Below are positions 33,437 through 45,276 of a stretch of DNA of 64,000 nt, piece by piece. The notes beneath the pieces are model-generated. The model had not been told where the DNA came from. It did not search any database and saw only the letters and a program-made list of their open reading frames with translations. The stretch is from positions 21,886,650-21,950,649 of the forward strand of contig CM025853.1 in NCBI GenBank assembly GCA_003952965.2. Reading direction: 5' to 3'. A program made the position numbers and the translations under genes. This DNA is from Morella rubra. Its lineage: Eukaryota; Streptophyta; Magnoliopsida; Fagales; Myricaceae. The stretch's first letter is position 1, and the number at the start of each line of letters is the position of its first letter.

Positions 33437-36400
33437 ATGGGGAGTGTGAAAGCAAAGAAACACTCGAGCTCGATAAACCCTAAAAACAAGCAAAAACCTC
33501 TTGGCCCTAAGAGGGCTAAGACCAAGCTCAAGTCCAACAAGAAGGAGAAGATTAAAAAGGCTGATCTAATCGTAAACGACGAAAGCAACAAGGAAATCAG
33601 CCAAGAGGTGCTGCCGGCATCAGGGGCGGAGCAGCAGCTTAGTTTCTTCCTCGATCAGTTTCAGTCTGCCAACAGGGTCCAGCTTTCATCCATCGAGTTG
33701 GAATCAATAAAAGGTACGTTTGATTGGTCTGTTTGGTTTCTGACAAAATGTTGGCGAATCAAGTAGACACGATAGCCTTTTTCCCCCATGAGTGATTAGT
33801 CTGTGTTTTTTGTATTGAGTAGACACGTGCTTTGTGGAGCTTTCTCAGGAGAGGGGCCAAGATGTTAAAGACTTGGGGAAAGATATGAAGGCAGCGTTTG
33901 GGCCCTCGTGGAAAGAAGCACTTTGTGAAAAACAGCTCTTGGAAGGAAAAGTGGATCCTGGTTGTCCGGCACTTCTTATTATTAGTACATCTGCCTTGAG
34001 ATCGATAGAACTTCTAAGGTGTCACTGCTTTCTGTTCGTCATAATTTCTCTATCATATGACACATTTTCCTTGTCTTCTTTTTACTGTTATATCACTGAG
34101 GAGTTAGTTAATGCTTTTGCTCCTATAGGGGCTTTCGGTCCTTGACTAGAGATTGTCACGCTGCAAAGCTATTTTCGAAGCATATGAAGGTTGAGGAACA
34201 GGTAGGTTCTTTATGCGTTCATTTACTTCTTGCTTCTACCGTAAGTTCTCTTTTTGGCTATACAAGTTTTTTTTAATATATTTGAATGGGAAATGATCTG
34301 GATCGCTTTGGAGTTATCCACTAGATGCAGGGGGGCAACTTAGTAGATTTTGATTCGAAGTATGGAGACAGGGAGATGGAGTGAGTTGAGATTGAGGAAT
34401 ATGATGCTCTGAAATGATTTGGTTTGTTTTGTCCAGATTTTTGGTATCAATATAACGGTAAGCCCGATAAGACAAAGATTAAAGTTATGAGAGGCACATG
34501 ATGACATATGGTTCAATTCCATGAATCTCAGTGAGTTCTTGATCAGCTTTGCATGTGCCCATAAAGATGAGGGATTGGGGTCCATCAATTGGTGGGTCTT
34601 GTTTGGTCGATCAAGTAGAGGGATAACCAGTTTAGTTGACGATTACTGTCATTTAGCTTTGAAAAGATTATGGATGGAGTAGAATCCCATTTTTGGATTG
34701 TCTGAAAAGAGTGTCTCCAAGCTGGATAGATGAGTTTTTCAAACCATGGGGAATGAACGATGCAACTCTTAAGTCTGTTGTTTATGCTAGCTAAAATTTT
34801 GCTTCACGAACCACTGAGGGTGACCTGTATGTGAGTTCGGCGTATCAACCTTGATGAATTTAAATAATCGATATCACTTTTTTTTCTATCCCCTGTTAAT
34901 TTATTTTGCATTATGCTAATCAGTTTTGAACTTTTTCTTGTTGCTTAGGACAAGATTCTTGCTTCATAAGCTTGTGATAGAGAAAGTGCCATCACTTAGC
35001 TTACAACCTTTTCTTGGATTTTGATGATTCCAAACTTGTTCGTTCGCTTTTATATCCTCAGTAGTTCGTTAGTTGTTGAACGACAAGTGACACATCTGCT
35101 TTCACCAAAAATTAGCAATTGTTGGTGTTGTATATCTGAATACTGCCAACTGAGAATTTCTGTTGAGTTGACAATGGCCACTTTCAGACCTCGCAACGTT
35201 TGTGATGCTCAGACTTTCAAAATAGCTCAAACTCGGCCCCTAATTTCATGTTTACACTTCAAATTGTCTCCTCCATCTAGATTACCTGCAAATTGACTGA
35301 AAGAGCATATGAAATGTCTTTGGTCAGAACAACAGGAAAAAAACAAAACCATTTGCCATCGGAAAAATCCAGAACAGAGTTGAGTGTTTAAGTTTCAGTT
35401 TTCCCCCTTCCGTGACATTGTTGGTCCTTTTCTTCGCTGTTCTTCAGTCTGTGACTGCTTTGAACATGTTTGATGCAAACCAATATTGAAAGATCCAGAA
35501 CAGGGCTTTGCTCTCTTCGGGTATTGTGTAGAATTGTGAGTTTATCTGCTTTCTTCTGCCAATTTGGTAATATTTTTAGTACTTTTTGCTTACTGTGGCC
35601 TTTGGGGAATGATGCTAAGACAAAAACAGATTGGCCAAGGTGCCAGCGATGCTGAGATTATTCATTTGCACGTCAGTCTGATCCCAAATGTCATGGTTAT
35701 GACTTCTTTTCTAGATTCTAGTCTGTTTTTTTGTTTAATTTTTTACGTTACTTGTCAGTGACCTCTATTATATCCCCCACTGCAAGGACAAAGACAGATT
35801 GGCAAAGGAACATGTTTGATGCAAACCAATATTGAAAGATTGGGAACAGGGTTTTTCTCTATTAGGGTATTGTGTAGCATTCTGAGTTTATCTGTCTTCT
35901 TCTGCCAATTTGATGATATTTTTAGAACTTCTTGCTTTCTGTGGCCTCTGGGGAATGATGCCAAGACAAAAACAGATTGGCCAAGGTGCCAGCAATGCTG
36001 AGTTATTCATTTGCACGTCAGTCTGATCCCAAATGTCATGGTTATGACTTCTTTTCTAGATTCTAGTCTGTTTTTATGTCTTAATTTTTGACGTTACTTG
36101 TCAGCGACCTCTATTATATCCCCCCACTGCTAAGACAAAAACAATTGGCAAACCTCTGTGACTGGTTTGAACATGTTTGATGCAAACCAATAATGGTAGA
36201 TTGGGAACAGGGTTTTTCTCTCTTCAGGTATTGTGTAGCATTCTGAGTTTATCTGTCTTCTTCTGCCAATTTGGTGATATTTTTAGAACTTCTTGCTTAC
36301 TGTGGCCTTTGGGGAATGAAGCTAAGACAAAAACAGATTGGCCAAGGTGCCAGCGATGCTGAGTTATTCATTTGCACGTCAGTCTGATCCCAAATGTCAT

Positions 36401-38166
36401 GGTTATGACTTTTTTTTCTAGATTCTAGTCTGTTTTTATGTCTTAATTTTTGACGTTACTTGTCAGTGACCCCTATTATATCCCCCACTGCTAAGACAGA
36501 AACAGATTGGCAAACCTCTGTAACTGGTTTGAACATGGTTGATGCAAACCAATATTGAAAGATCTGGAACAGGGCTTTTCTCTCTTCGGGTATTGTGTAG
36601 CATTGCGCTGTCTTCTTTCTGCCAATCTCTTGATATTTAGAGAACTTGTTGCTTACTGTGGGGCCTTTGGGAGATGATGCTAAGACAAAAACAGATTGGC
36701 AAAGGTGCCAGCACTGCTGAGATTATTCATTTGCACGTCAGTCTGATCCCAATTGTCCTTCTTCTTTTCTAGATTCTAGCCTGTTTTTATGTCTTAGTTT
36801 TTTACTGTAGTTGTCTGTGACCTCTATTATCTCCCCCACTATCTGTCGGTTGGTGAGATGGTAACTGGGATATGATGCCAAAATTGAAAAAGAGTGACTG
36901 AAGCATCATCTCTGCTGAATTATTTTGCACGTCAGTCTGATCCTAAATCATTTGTGGTTATCAACATAGCCATTGTTATTGTTTATCTGATTATCAATTG
37001 TGAAAAATGACCCCATCCTTTCTCTCTTCAATGCGATTGGTAGTTTGTGATAAGTGTTTGGTTGTGATGAAATTGTAGACATCTTGACTAACATAACTTA
37101 ATCGACTTTGATATTGCATGTGGTACGATTTTGCCCAAGTGTATGTGTAATTGTTTGATGATTCCCTGCATAAAAATCTGGTGTGTGCCTCTTCCCCCCC
37201 CCCCCCCCCCCCCTCTCTCTCTTCCCCCTTCTCTAATACTCTTTAAGGTGAAGCTTGCAAGACAATCCAGGAGTATATACGATTATTGTCCTATTCTCTA
37301 CTTGATTTTTCCCTTCCATCCATCTAGCAGATTCTCCATATATTCATGTTTATTGATTTTTCCTTTGTGGTTGATGCAGATATCACTGTTAAAGAATCGT
37401 GTTAATATTGCTAGTGGTACCCCAAGCAGGTTAGCAATCATAATATGCTATGCTTTCTTTGAGTTCCTTTCCAAACCGGTTGAACAATTTGTCTTATGGA
37501 TACTTCTTGCATTACTCCCAGGATAAAGAAGCTAATTGACATTGAGGCATTGGGCCTCTCGCGGTTGGCAATGATTCTTATTGATATACACCCTGATATT
37601 AAGGGCTATTCCCTGTTTACGCTTCCACAAGTCAGGTTTGATTTTGATATGAGTAAATCCATCTCCATTTTCTTTTTGGTTTTGCATCTAATGCTTGTAT
37701 TGGACAACTCTCTTGAAGTCCCCCTAATCTTCCATTAGGTATTTCAGTAAGCTAGACCTTCTGGAAATTGCATCTTAAAAATTGGCTTAGAATGCCCTTC
37801 GTGGTTCCTTATAGTACAATAATAGATGTTTGAGTTTGCAACAAAAGATTGCATTTTAAGTTCACCTATACTCTAGACCATGGTGCACTTGAAGATCTTA
37901 GGCATGTCTCCAAACATGAAATATCATTCTGTTTCTTCGTTATTCTTGAATGCTATGGGAATACAAATCTTTCCTATCAAGCCCCACAGTCACTCATATG
38001 CATTTTGCATGGCAGGGATGAATTCTGGGACTTGTACAAGAATTATTTTCATCAACGACTACTCCAAGGTGATCTGCGGGTTTGTCTTTATGGTCCATTA
38101 CGTAGTGGATCCGAGTTCAAGGGAAGAAAAAAAAAAAGTTCCCAAGGATTAGAAGGTTCTCGTTAG
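33437..38166 (+). CDS. CMS1: Cms1-like 90S pre-ribosome factor (CMSS1 family), 6 exons
   Basis: Exons are 33437-33713, 33823-34018, 34129-34201, 37380-37429, 37522-37635 and 38016-38166; the frame is kept and the product is 286 aa. The ATG at 33437 is chosen because the open frame upstream of it has no ATG and the encoded MGSVKAKKHSSS start is typical. Residues 1-45 are a Lys-rich nuclear/nucleolar targeting region. The core matches the Cms1 family: FGPSWKEALCEKQLLEGKVD, CPALLIISTSALRSIELLR, DCHAAKLFSKHMKVEEQ, then SGTPSR (194-199), KKLIDIEALGLSRL and the end DEFWDLYKNYFHQRLLQGDL. The SGTPSR word resembles the TPGR motif of DEAD-box helicases, to which Cms1 is distantly related, but the helicase ATPase motifs are absent. 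Yeast Cms1 and human CMSS1 are part of the U3-containing small-subunit precursor. Intron 3 is 3.2 kb and carries a tandem repeat. Confidence 0.93.
35440..36860. repeat. Four-copy tandem repeat in CMS1 intron 3, unit 346-362 bp
   Basis: The word gatgcaaaccaata recurs at 35472, 35818, 36179 and 36541. Each unit continues with gggaacaggg-type, ttctgccaat, agacaaaaacagattgg, gcacgtcagtctgatcc and tctattata/tctcccccact. The second and third units are most alike and the fourth is the most diverged. Look-alike 61-codon frames in three units are by-products of the repeat and not exons. Confidence 0.92.
37194..37213. repeat. C20 homopolymer in CMS1 intron 3
   Basis: About 20 C followed by a CT-rich stretch, 165 bp before exon 4. 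Confidence 0.8.
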
Positions 38167-39194
38167 GTACATGAATTTTGAGCAGACTTTATGCGTGTTC
38201 CCTTCCCTTGATTCCGGTTGAGCCAAAACACATAAATCCTTCCAATTTTCTGGTTGCTAGTCTATTCTTCCTTTCGTTTGGTTTTTTTGTTTTGGTATTT
38301 GTATATGAAAACTCATTGAAGAAGATGAAATGTTCACTTCTTTTGGGCAAAGTGAAATGTTCGCCTCTCTCTCTCTCTCTCTCTCTCTGTGTGCTAGCTT
38401 CTTATATTGTTTTTGTTAATGTTGTAAGTCCCCTCCCATATGCAAGCGCTTTTTGAAAGTAGACAGATATCATCACTGTTGGACCTCCACAGCATGATTA
38501 TATTTATGACTTAATTCTTCCGAAAAAAATGAACATTTAGTAAGACCCAAGCATAGTAATACTAACCAGAAGATGCTAGTCTACTTTAGCCAGTAATGAT
38601 CGAAGTCTTGAAATTGTAACAAAAAATCAACACACGACGCCTCCGATGCATGTAAGTCATGGAGTTCTTAGGTGTGGAAGGCTCAAAAGTAATGATTACG
38701 AGAGCATGAATGTACTAAGGTGCGTAGGCGTTTGAAGATTATTTTAAAGTTATTTTATTATTGTTTTGACTAAAATTTCTGAATTAGTTGTGTTTGCAAA
38801 TCAAAATTTTTGGAATAATAAAAATTGTAGATAATTTAGGAGTTTGCGAATGCACCCCTTGTTGTCTTTTATAGACCCGTAAGAGGTGCAATCAATGTAG
38901 GAATAAGATAAGTGAGACAAGTCAGTCTTTCAAGTAAATCGAAGGGGATGTGCTCGCTATTTTATCTCGTGGATTTTGTCAACAGATGGGTCACTGCGAG
39001 GCTTGAGGGTAGCTTGAGATTGAGGGCCTGAACGCCTTTAGGTTGGGCCGGCCATATTCTACACTATTAGTGGTAATGATTATTATAGTTACCCTGTAAT
39101 TTTATTGGACTTTTAGCATGTAATATTTGGGTCAGAAGTGAATATTTAATAAAAGAATTACAACATTGCCATTACCTGACTACCATCTAAAATG
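38167..39194. other. Intergenic DNA downstream of CMS1
   Basis: The CMS1 3' UTR probably covers the first 250-300 bases and includes a (CT)n microsatellite at 38364-38388. Beyond that no gene was seen. Confidence 0.4.
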
Positions 39195-39457
39195 TTTTTT
39201 TTTTTTTTTGGCAAGAGGGTGGAAGAGGGAGACTAAGCATGACTAGCTCTCTCCTAGACGTGACCAAAGGGGCTTCCCACCTGCTGTGACATGTTTAGAT
39301 TGAGCCATAGCTACTAAATCGAGAGGTTTAAATCGTCACCACAGCCTTACGAAAGTGTAACTAATCTTGGTCGTAAGGGATTCGATCTAAGGATCTCCAG
39401 TCTCCTAGTCCAATTTCGAGCGAACTCTAGAACTAGTTGAGCCACCACTTCCATGGT
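39195..39457 (-). mobile_element. tRNA-derived SINE
   Basis: A 263-bp insert with a perfect 12-bp target duplication CCATCTAAAATG (39183-39194 and 39458-39469). On the minus strand it starts near the right end with an RNA polymerase III A-box-like word (tggctcaactag), followed about 50 bases later by the B box gatcgaatc, then an unrelated body and a poly(A) tail (the T tract at 39195-39209 on the plus strand). This is the layout of a plant SINE. Confidence 0.9.
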
Positions 39458-39469
39458 CCATCTAAAATG

Positions 39470-40207
39470 CTTCTATTTGAAGTATGATGGGATGATTTTT
39501 GGGAAAAATATGATATTGTATTGGACATTTGATGCATATGCTCAACGTATCTGGTTTTTATAACATTGACCAATAAGGCCGGGGGGAGGGAGGTTGGTAA
39601 TTCCAACAATAGTCTTCGCAGAACAAATTGTTGACCCTTTTTTTTTAAAAAAAAAATTTTCATCGCAGGTTGAAGAATTATTCGACAAAAAACATAGTCT
39701 AGCAAAATTTTGTAATTTGTCTGAAGTTTGACTTGTGTATATAAAGCAATAGGTAGAGGTTGACAATAATTTGAGCTTGATAGCTGAAAATATAGAGAAC
39801 ATGATCTGATAATCTCTAAAAATAAATAAATGTTCTTCTGTAATTTAAACCATCGTGCCATTTACTATTTGTATTAATCGCTATCAAATTCGGTACATTC
39901 TAGCTTCAAATTACTAAAGTTTCTTAATTTGCACATTTATTAAAATTTAATTAGAAATTAATATAAAATATGCTACATTAAACAATCCCAAACAGCCAAA
40001 TGTTAAGTTAGTAGACACGTCAAAATTTTGTTACTTTCGTAGTACAATGTGCAATGGACGGTAGTTAGGGTACACAATATATATGATTTGGTACTTTGAG
40101 AATGCAAAGAGTTTACTCCCGACCGAGACATCTTTCTTTTTTAAACTCATGTTGTAGCAATGACTTTAGTGGATGGACGAAGGTGTTGTGAAATATGATT
40201 TATTTTC
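39470..40207. other. Intergenic DNA
   Basis: AT-rich, no gene recognised. It includes a short palindromic ttttttttaaaaaaaaa word near 39640. Confidence 0.35.
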
Positions 40208-40604
40208 GGCTTATTACTACAACAATCTTTTGTAGCATTCATTTTTAACAAATTAGTTCTCAAGATAGAACTTTGAACGAGTTGGTTCTTATGGTCCATT
40301 TTTCAGACATATAGATCATTTTGTCTTTTAAAAGTTAGCCGATTAATAGAAGATCAATATGGATTCGAGTTGGAATGTCCATTTTTAGGATCGAATAGCC
40401 TATTCTAGACAATTAGAAAAAAAAGAAAAAAAAAATAGCTTATTCTAGACCCTGTCTCCATTAGTGGGTTAACTTTTGGTAGATGGAAAGACTTATGTAT
40501 CTAAAAAATGAATCACAAGAACTGATCCGTTCAAAATTCAAAATTGTACCCAAAAGACTGATTTGTTAAAAGTGAAAAATAAGAACTCTATAAGTAATTA
40601 AGCC
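40208..40604. mobile_element. Mutator-type MITE, family A member 1
   Basis: 397 bp, ends GGCTTATTACTAC and GTAATTAAGCC (inverted with one gap). Perfect 9-bp target duplication TTTATTTTC (40199-40207 and 40605-40613). The interior is a long imperfect palindrome (words such as acaaattagtt..aagatagaactttgaac and gttaacttttggtaga) and is homologous to 54932-55280. Confidence 0.88.
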
Positions 40605-41999
40605 TTTATTTTCTCGGGACAAACTCATGTGTATCAAAATCTCACTGTAGGCATTACTTCATGTCAGCTACATGTTGGAATAAGCTCAGTGCTGTATGGC
40701 CGAAATGGCAGAAAGTTTTTCATTTCTTGCAACCTATCATAGTGCTAGCTTTTGGGCTATCCTATTTGCCTTAATGATCAATCGGAGGAGAAATTTTCTT
40801 GTTGTGTGTGAAAAAATAACTTTTCTAGTCGTTTGGACGTGTGTACGGAGAAAAACATGTTTGGTTCTTTTATTTTTTCCAACAGGTTTATATATTATTA
40901 ATAAGAATTAGAAAATAAGAAAGTTAGGGTGGATCCAATCCACCATCCTTCCAGATAGTACAAAATAAGGAACTGGGAATGTGATCAAAGAAGGAATTGA
41001 TCACGGCCCATTGCCCCTCAAGCACTTTCTTGAAATGTTCCTAGCAGACCAAGTTGAAATAGAAGATAATAGAGGAAGACAATTAGAGATGATATTTTGG
41101 ATGCTCCAGTCAACATTAGTATCCATTTGTCGAAAGGGCTGCTACCTCAGAGGTTGAGTCACCTTCAAACACCGCATGGTTAAGTTCCATAGACTTGCAA
41201 AGATCCACTGCAAGTTGAGCTACCAGGGCCTCTGCACATAAGAGGGTCAGAAACTGCTGATAAATATTTTGTACAAGCTGCAAGCACTTCATTGTTGATG
41301 TCCAAGCAGACTGCTGCAGCTACAAAATAGTTGGATCTCACTGCTGCTTCAAATTGTATTTTATAAAGAGAGGGAAGTGAAGTATTAAAGTGGAGAGCAG
41401 AAACAGGAATTGGAATTTGAAGATTTAGAGACCCAAGCATTCAAATGCTCCAACGACAACCTCTTTATGTTCGAAGATATTCTAATAGGATCAATAGAGG
41501 TAGTAGGAGAAAGCCGAATCTTATTTCTTAGAGCTCATGTATAGTAATGGCTGCAAATAATTGAAAATGCTGAGTTTCTTCCAGAGGTATATGGAGCTCT
41601 CTAGATGGATGGAGAATAATACGAATAAATTCTAGGATAGAGAGCGGTTGGAGACAATGGAGATTAATTGGCCAAAAGAAATTCCTCCAAATAATTCGAG
41701 CCAATGGACAATCAAGAAATAAGTGGGCAGCATCTTCAGTGGTAGCTTGGCATATATACCAGCTTGTATTTCTGACCTGAAATGAAGAAGAATTAATACT
41801 CGAGTTTGGCTCTAGTGGGGAGTACATTCCATGTGACTTTCCAAAGAAAGTGCTTAAGGCGGGCATGAAGCTTCAAATTCCAAAGAGATAGCCAATCTTT
41901 CCTGTCAAAAAGAGTAGAAGCAAAGTTAGGATTTGTTAAAGTTGTCAAACAGGCAGACTTCACACTGAATTTCCCTTTTCTCTTTTGTCCATATGAATT

Positions 42000-43166
42000 T
42001 GTTAGCCCAAAGTTGCTCCTTAAGCTATCTAACTTGATTTTGATGATAACAAATGACAAAATAGCTTTTGAGTATTTTTAGAATACGTGGTTGTCAATCC
42101 ACTATTCAATCAAGAGTACTCAATTGTATTTAAATTTCTCTCAAGTTCATTATGCCCTATATTTGATTTAAACACCATGACATGCACTTAAATTATTATA
42201 TTTTTCATTGTAGGAGTTTTTGTGTTGAAATGGAATGGATTGCATATCAAAAAGCACTGAAAATCTCCTTCTAAGATGGTGTCAACACATGGGATACATG
42301 GTGACGACACATGCACTTGCTTTTTTTGATGGTGTCGACACATGCCACAGGCACCTAGAGTCATCCAGACTTGAGAAGGTGTCGACACATAGGCATATAT
42401 GTGTTGACACATGTTACGGGAACACTATTTTTAAAACGATGACTCAGCACAAATTCAAGACGTTGTGGCACTTAGGGCACCTCTCCAACATTCCAAAAAG
42501 GCCCTTGGGACCCCCAAGACTGAAGACCTATAAAGACAACATTATGGAGAGAGAAAAGAGATCTTTTGCATCTCTAGCATCATCAATCTTGACCTAGCCT
42601 CCAAAAGAGAGAGAAAAGCGCAAAAGAACAAAGCTACACTTTTCCAAGAGATCTGCTACTTTTTGCTACCATCACTATCAGATCTTGTCTTCTAGCCATT
42701 TATTGAGCATTGTATTTGCTGATCTAGCTTTTAGAGCTATTGTTTATCATTCCTATCTTTAAACCTTTGAAAAACCTATAAGTGTGGGATACACTTGGGC
42801 CTACCTGTGAGGATAGAAGAAATCTCATAGGCTTTGAGATTTGTGATTCGAGTTGAAGAGTGAGCTCGAAAAAACTCTTGTAATGGTTACTTAGCACTCA
42901 GAAGCTAAGTTGTGAACACTATTGGATTATAGTGGAGAAGCCTAAGGAAGGCAATAACCTTGGAGGTGGACGTAAGCAAGTCTTGGCCGAACCACCTAAA
43001 AAAATGGTGTTATCTCTCTTCTACTCTACTACTTTATTACTATCATTTATTGTTCTTCGTTTTATATAGCATTAAGTATTTTCAGATCTGCATTTTTATC
43101 GAAAAAAACTTTAATATTTTGATAAACCCAATTCACCACCTTCTTTGGTTGTTATTTAGACTCACA
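42000..43166. mobile_element. Solo LTR inside the LINE
   Basis: 1167 bp from TGTTAGCCC to GACTCACA, flanked by the perfect 5-bp target duplication GAATT (41995-41999 and 43167-43171). Removing it and one duplicate restores the LINE word PDKFIWTKEKR across the junction. The early tgattttgatgataacaaa and the late caattcaccaccttct are typical of long copia LTRs. It has five near-copies of gtgtcgacacatg between 42280 and 42415. No internal retroviral-type coding sequence is present, hence solo LTR. Confidence 0.86.
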
Positions 43167-43407
43167 GAATTTATCAGGCTATTGACTAAGAGTATGTTGA
43201 ATTTTCAACACTTTAGTAATAGTTGCCTGATCAAAAAGCAAGTGTAGATGAGAAAGATCTCATTGCTTTGTGGCAGAGTCTATCAAAGTAGCCATAGAAT
43301 CATCTAGATTTAGTAAAGTTGCTGGGGACCTTGGAATAGGCTTAGAGGAAGGCAAGGTTGGTATTCAAGGATCATGCCAAATGTTAATAGTGGCACCATT
43401 TCTTACA

Positions 43408-43734
43408 TGTTAAGAGTCCCACATTGATAAGAGATTATTTAATCTTGTACTTCATATACCTATTGGGCCACCTCTTCTCATTGCCAATTGGTTTTAGGAT
43501 GAAACTTGATATGGTATTAGAGTAGGTTCCTAGTTTGTGGTCCACCGTTTCACCCGTTTCCACGTGTTGGCTTAGATGTATTCTCGCCACACGTGAGGGG
43601 GCGTGTTGGAAGTCCCACATTGCTAGAGAAACTAGTCAATGTGCTCCTTATAAGGTTGTGGTATCCCTCACTACTCAAGGCGTCTTTTGGAGTTGAGTTA
43701 GACCCACCTTTCACATATTATGTAAATTCTAATA
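43408..43734 (+). mobile_element. TRIM (miniature LTR retrotransposon) inside the LINE
   Basis: 327 bp. Two short LTR-like ends begin tgttaagagtcccacattg (43408) and tgttggaagtcccacattg (43607). Between them are a primer-binding site-like tggtattagag (43512-43522, plant consensus TGGTATCAGAG) and a purine tract gtgagggggcg just before the second LTR. It is flanked by the 5-bp target duplication TTACA (43403-43407 and 43735-43739). The LTRs have diverged strongly past their first 20 bases, so it is old or a recombinant. Confidence 0.75.
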
Positions 43735-44130
43735 TTACAAGCTTACAAAACCCTTGCTTTAGAAGTGGTTGAGTATGAAGAATGCCTTTCCATAGCCAAG
43801 ATGAGCTACCATAAGGAGAAACCTCCCAAAAAGATTGCTTGTATCCATGGAGTATGCCCATCTGTGAGTATCTGCCATCCAAGTTTAGCAAGAAGAGCTG
43901 AGTTGATATTTCTCATCCGTCGAAGACCAAGTCCTCTCATAGATTTTGGTCTGCATATAGAGGACCAACTCATAAGAGTTAAATTATGAGTTTTGTCCAA
44001 AGAGAAGCCCCACCAAAAGTCTTTAAGCATTTTTTCAATGGATATGCAGTGGGATTTAGGCAAGGCATAAGATAACATGTAGTAAGAGGGAATGGAAGCT
44101 GCTTCTGACTTAATCAATTGTGTGCGCCCT

Positions 44131-45276
44131 GCTTGTGAGAGAAGTTTTGCTTTCCAACCAGCAAGTTTGGTTGCAATTTTGTGTTTAATGCTGGAGAAGG
44201 TGTCGAACTTTAACCGTGTAAAAAGAAGAGGAAGGCCTAAATGGGTGGCCTTCGTAGCACTTTTGTGGATGCCCAATATATTCAGAAGAGTAAGTTGCAA
44301 TTAGGAAGAAACATTCTTACTGAAGTAGATACTCGACTTCTGGGAGTTCAGTGATTGGCCAGTCCAAGAAAGATATTTGGAAAGGCAGTGTTTGAACACT
44401 TGAGCTTCATGAATGGTGGCCTCACCCAGTAATATCAAATCATTTGCAAATGACAAGTGAGAGAAATGTGGACCTCCTTTACCAAGAGTGATGCCTTTGA
44501 GATTTGACAGATACTCTTCTCGGAGTAAAAGTTTAGACAAGATCTCAGAGCCAATTATAAAGAGGTAGGGTAAGAGAAGATCACATTGCCTTAGTCCTCT
44601 TGTGGAAGTAAAATGCCCATAAGGGAGCCATTTAAGAGGATTGAAAACGAGGCCGTTGAAAGACAACCATAGATCTAAGTAATAAAGATGGGAGAGAAGT
44701 TTTGCTTGTGAGAGAAGTTTTGCTTTCCAACCAGCAAGTTTGGTTGCAATTTTGTGTTTAACGCTGGAGAAGGCATCGAACTTTAACCGTGTAAAAAGAA
44801 GAGGAAGACCTAAATGGGTGGCCTTCGTAGCACTTTTGTGGATGCCCAATATATTTAGAAGAGTAAGTTACAATTGGGAAGAAACATTCTTATTGAAGTA
44901 GATACTCGACTTCTGGGAGTTCAGTGATTGGCCAGTCCAAGAAAGATATTTGGAAAGGCAGTGTTTAAACACTCGAGCTTCATGAATGGTGGCCTTACCC
45001 AGTAATATCAAATCATTTGCAAATGACAAGTGAGAGAAATGTGGACCTCCTCTACCAAGAGTGATGCCTTTGAGATTTGACAGATATTCTTCTTGGAGTA
45101 AAAGTTTAGACAAGATCTCAGAGCCAATTATAAAGAGGTAGGATAAGAGAGGATCACCTTGCCTTAGTCCTCTTGTGGAAGTAAAATGCCCATAAGGGAG
45201 CCATTTAAGAGGATTGAAAACGAGGCCGTTGAAAGACAACCATAGATCTAAGTAATAAAGATGGGAGGGAAGCCCA
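44131..45276 (-). repeat. 573-bp tandem duplication in the LINE reverse transcriptase
   Basis: 44131-44703 and 44704-45276 are nearly identical (gcttgtgagagaagttttgc opens the first at 44131 and the second at 44704). The unit is 191 codons, so the frame is kept across the join: a single reading frame passes from WKAKLLSQA into KLLSHLYYLDLWL. It repeats the RT core from the LYYLDLWLSF block through FANDLILLG to the thumb. Confidence 0.92.

Noticed and set aside
35470-36362. Three similar 61-codon frames
   Set aside because: They arise because the same intronic repeat unit is read three times; the CMS1 splice pattern skips them.
35440-36860. CRISPR-like array
   Set aside because: The regular spacing is that of 350-bp tandem intron repeats in a plant gene, with no short repeat/spacer structure.
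42235-42597. 120-codon plus-strand frame
   Set aside because: It lies wholly within the solo LTR and spans its gtgtcgacacatg repeats.
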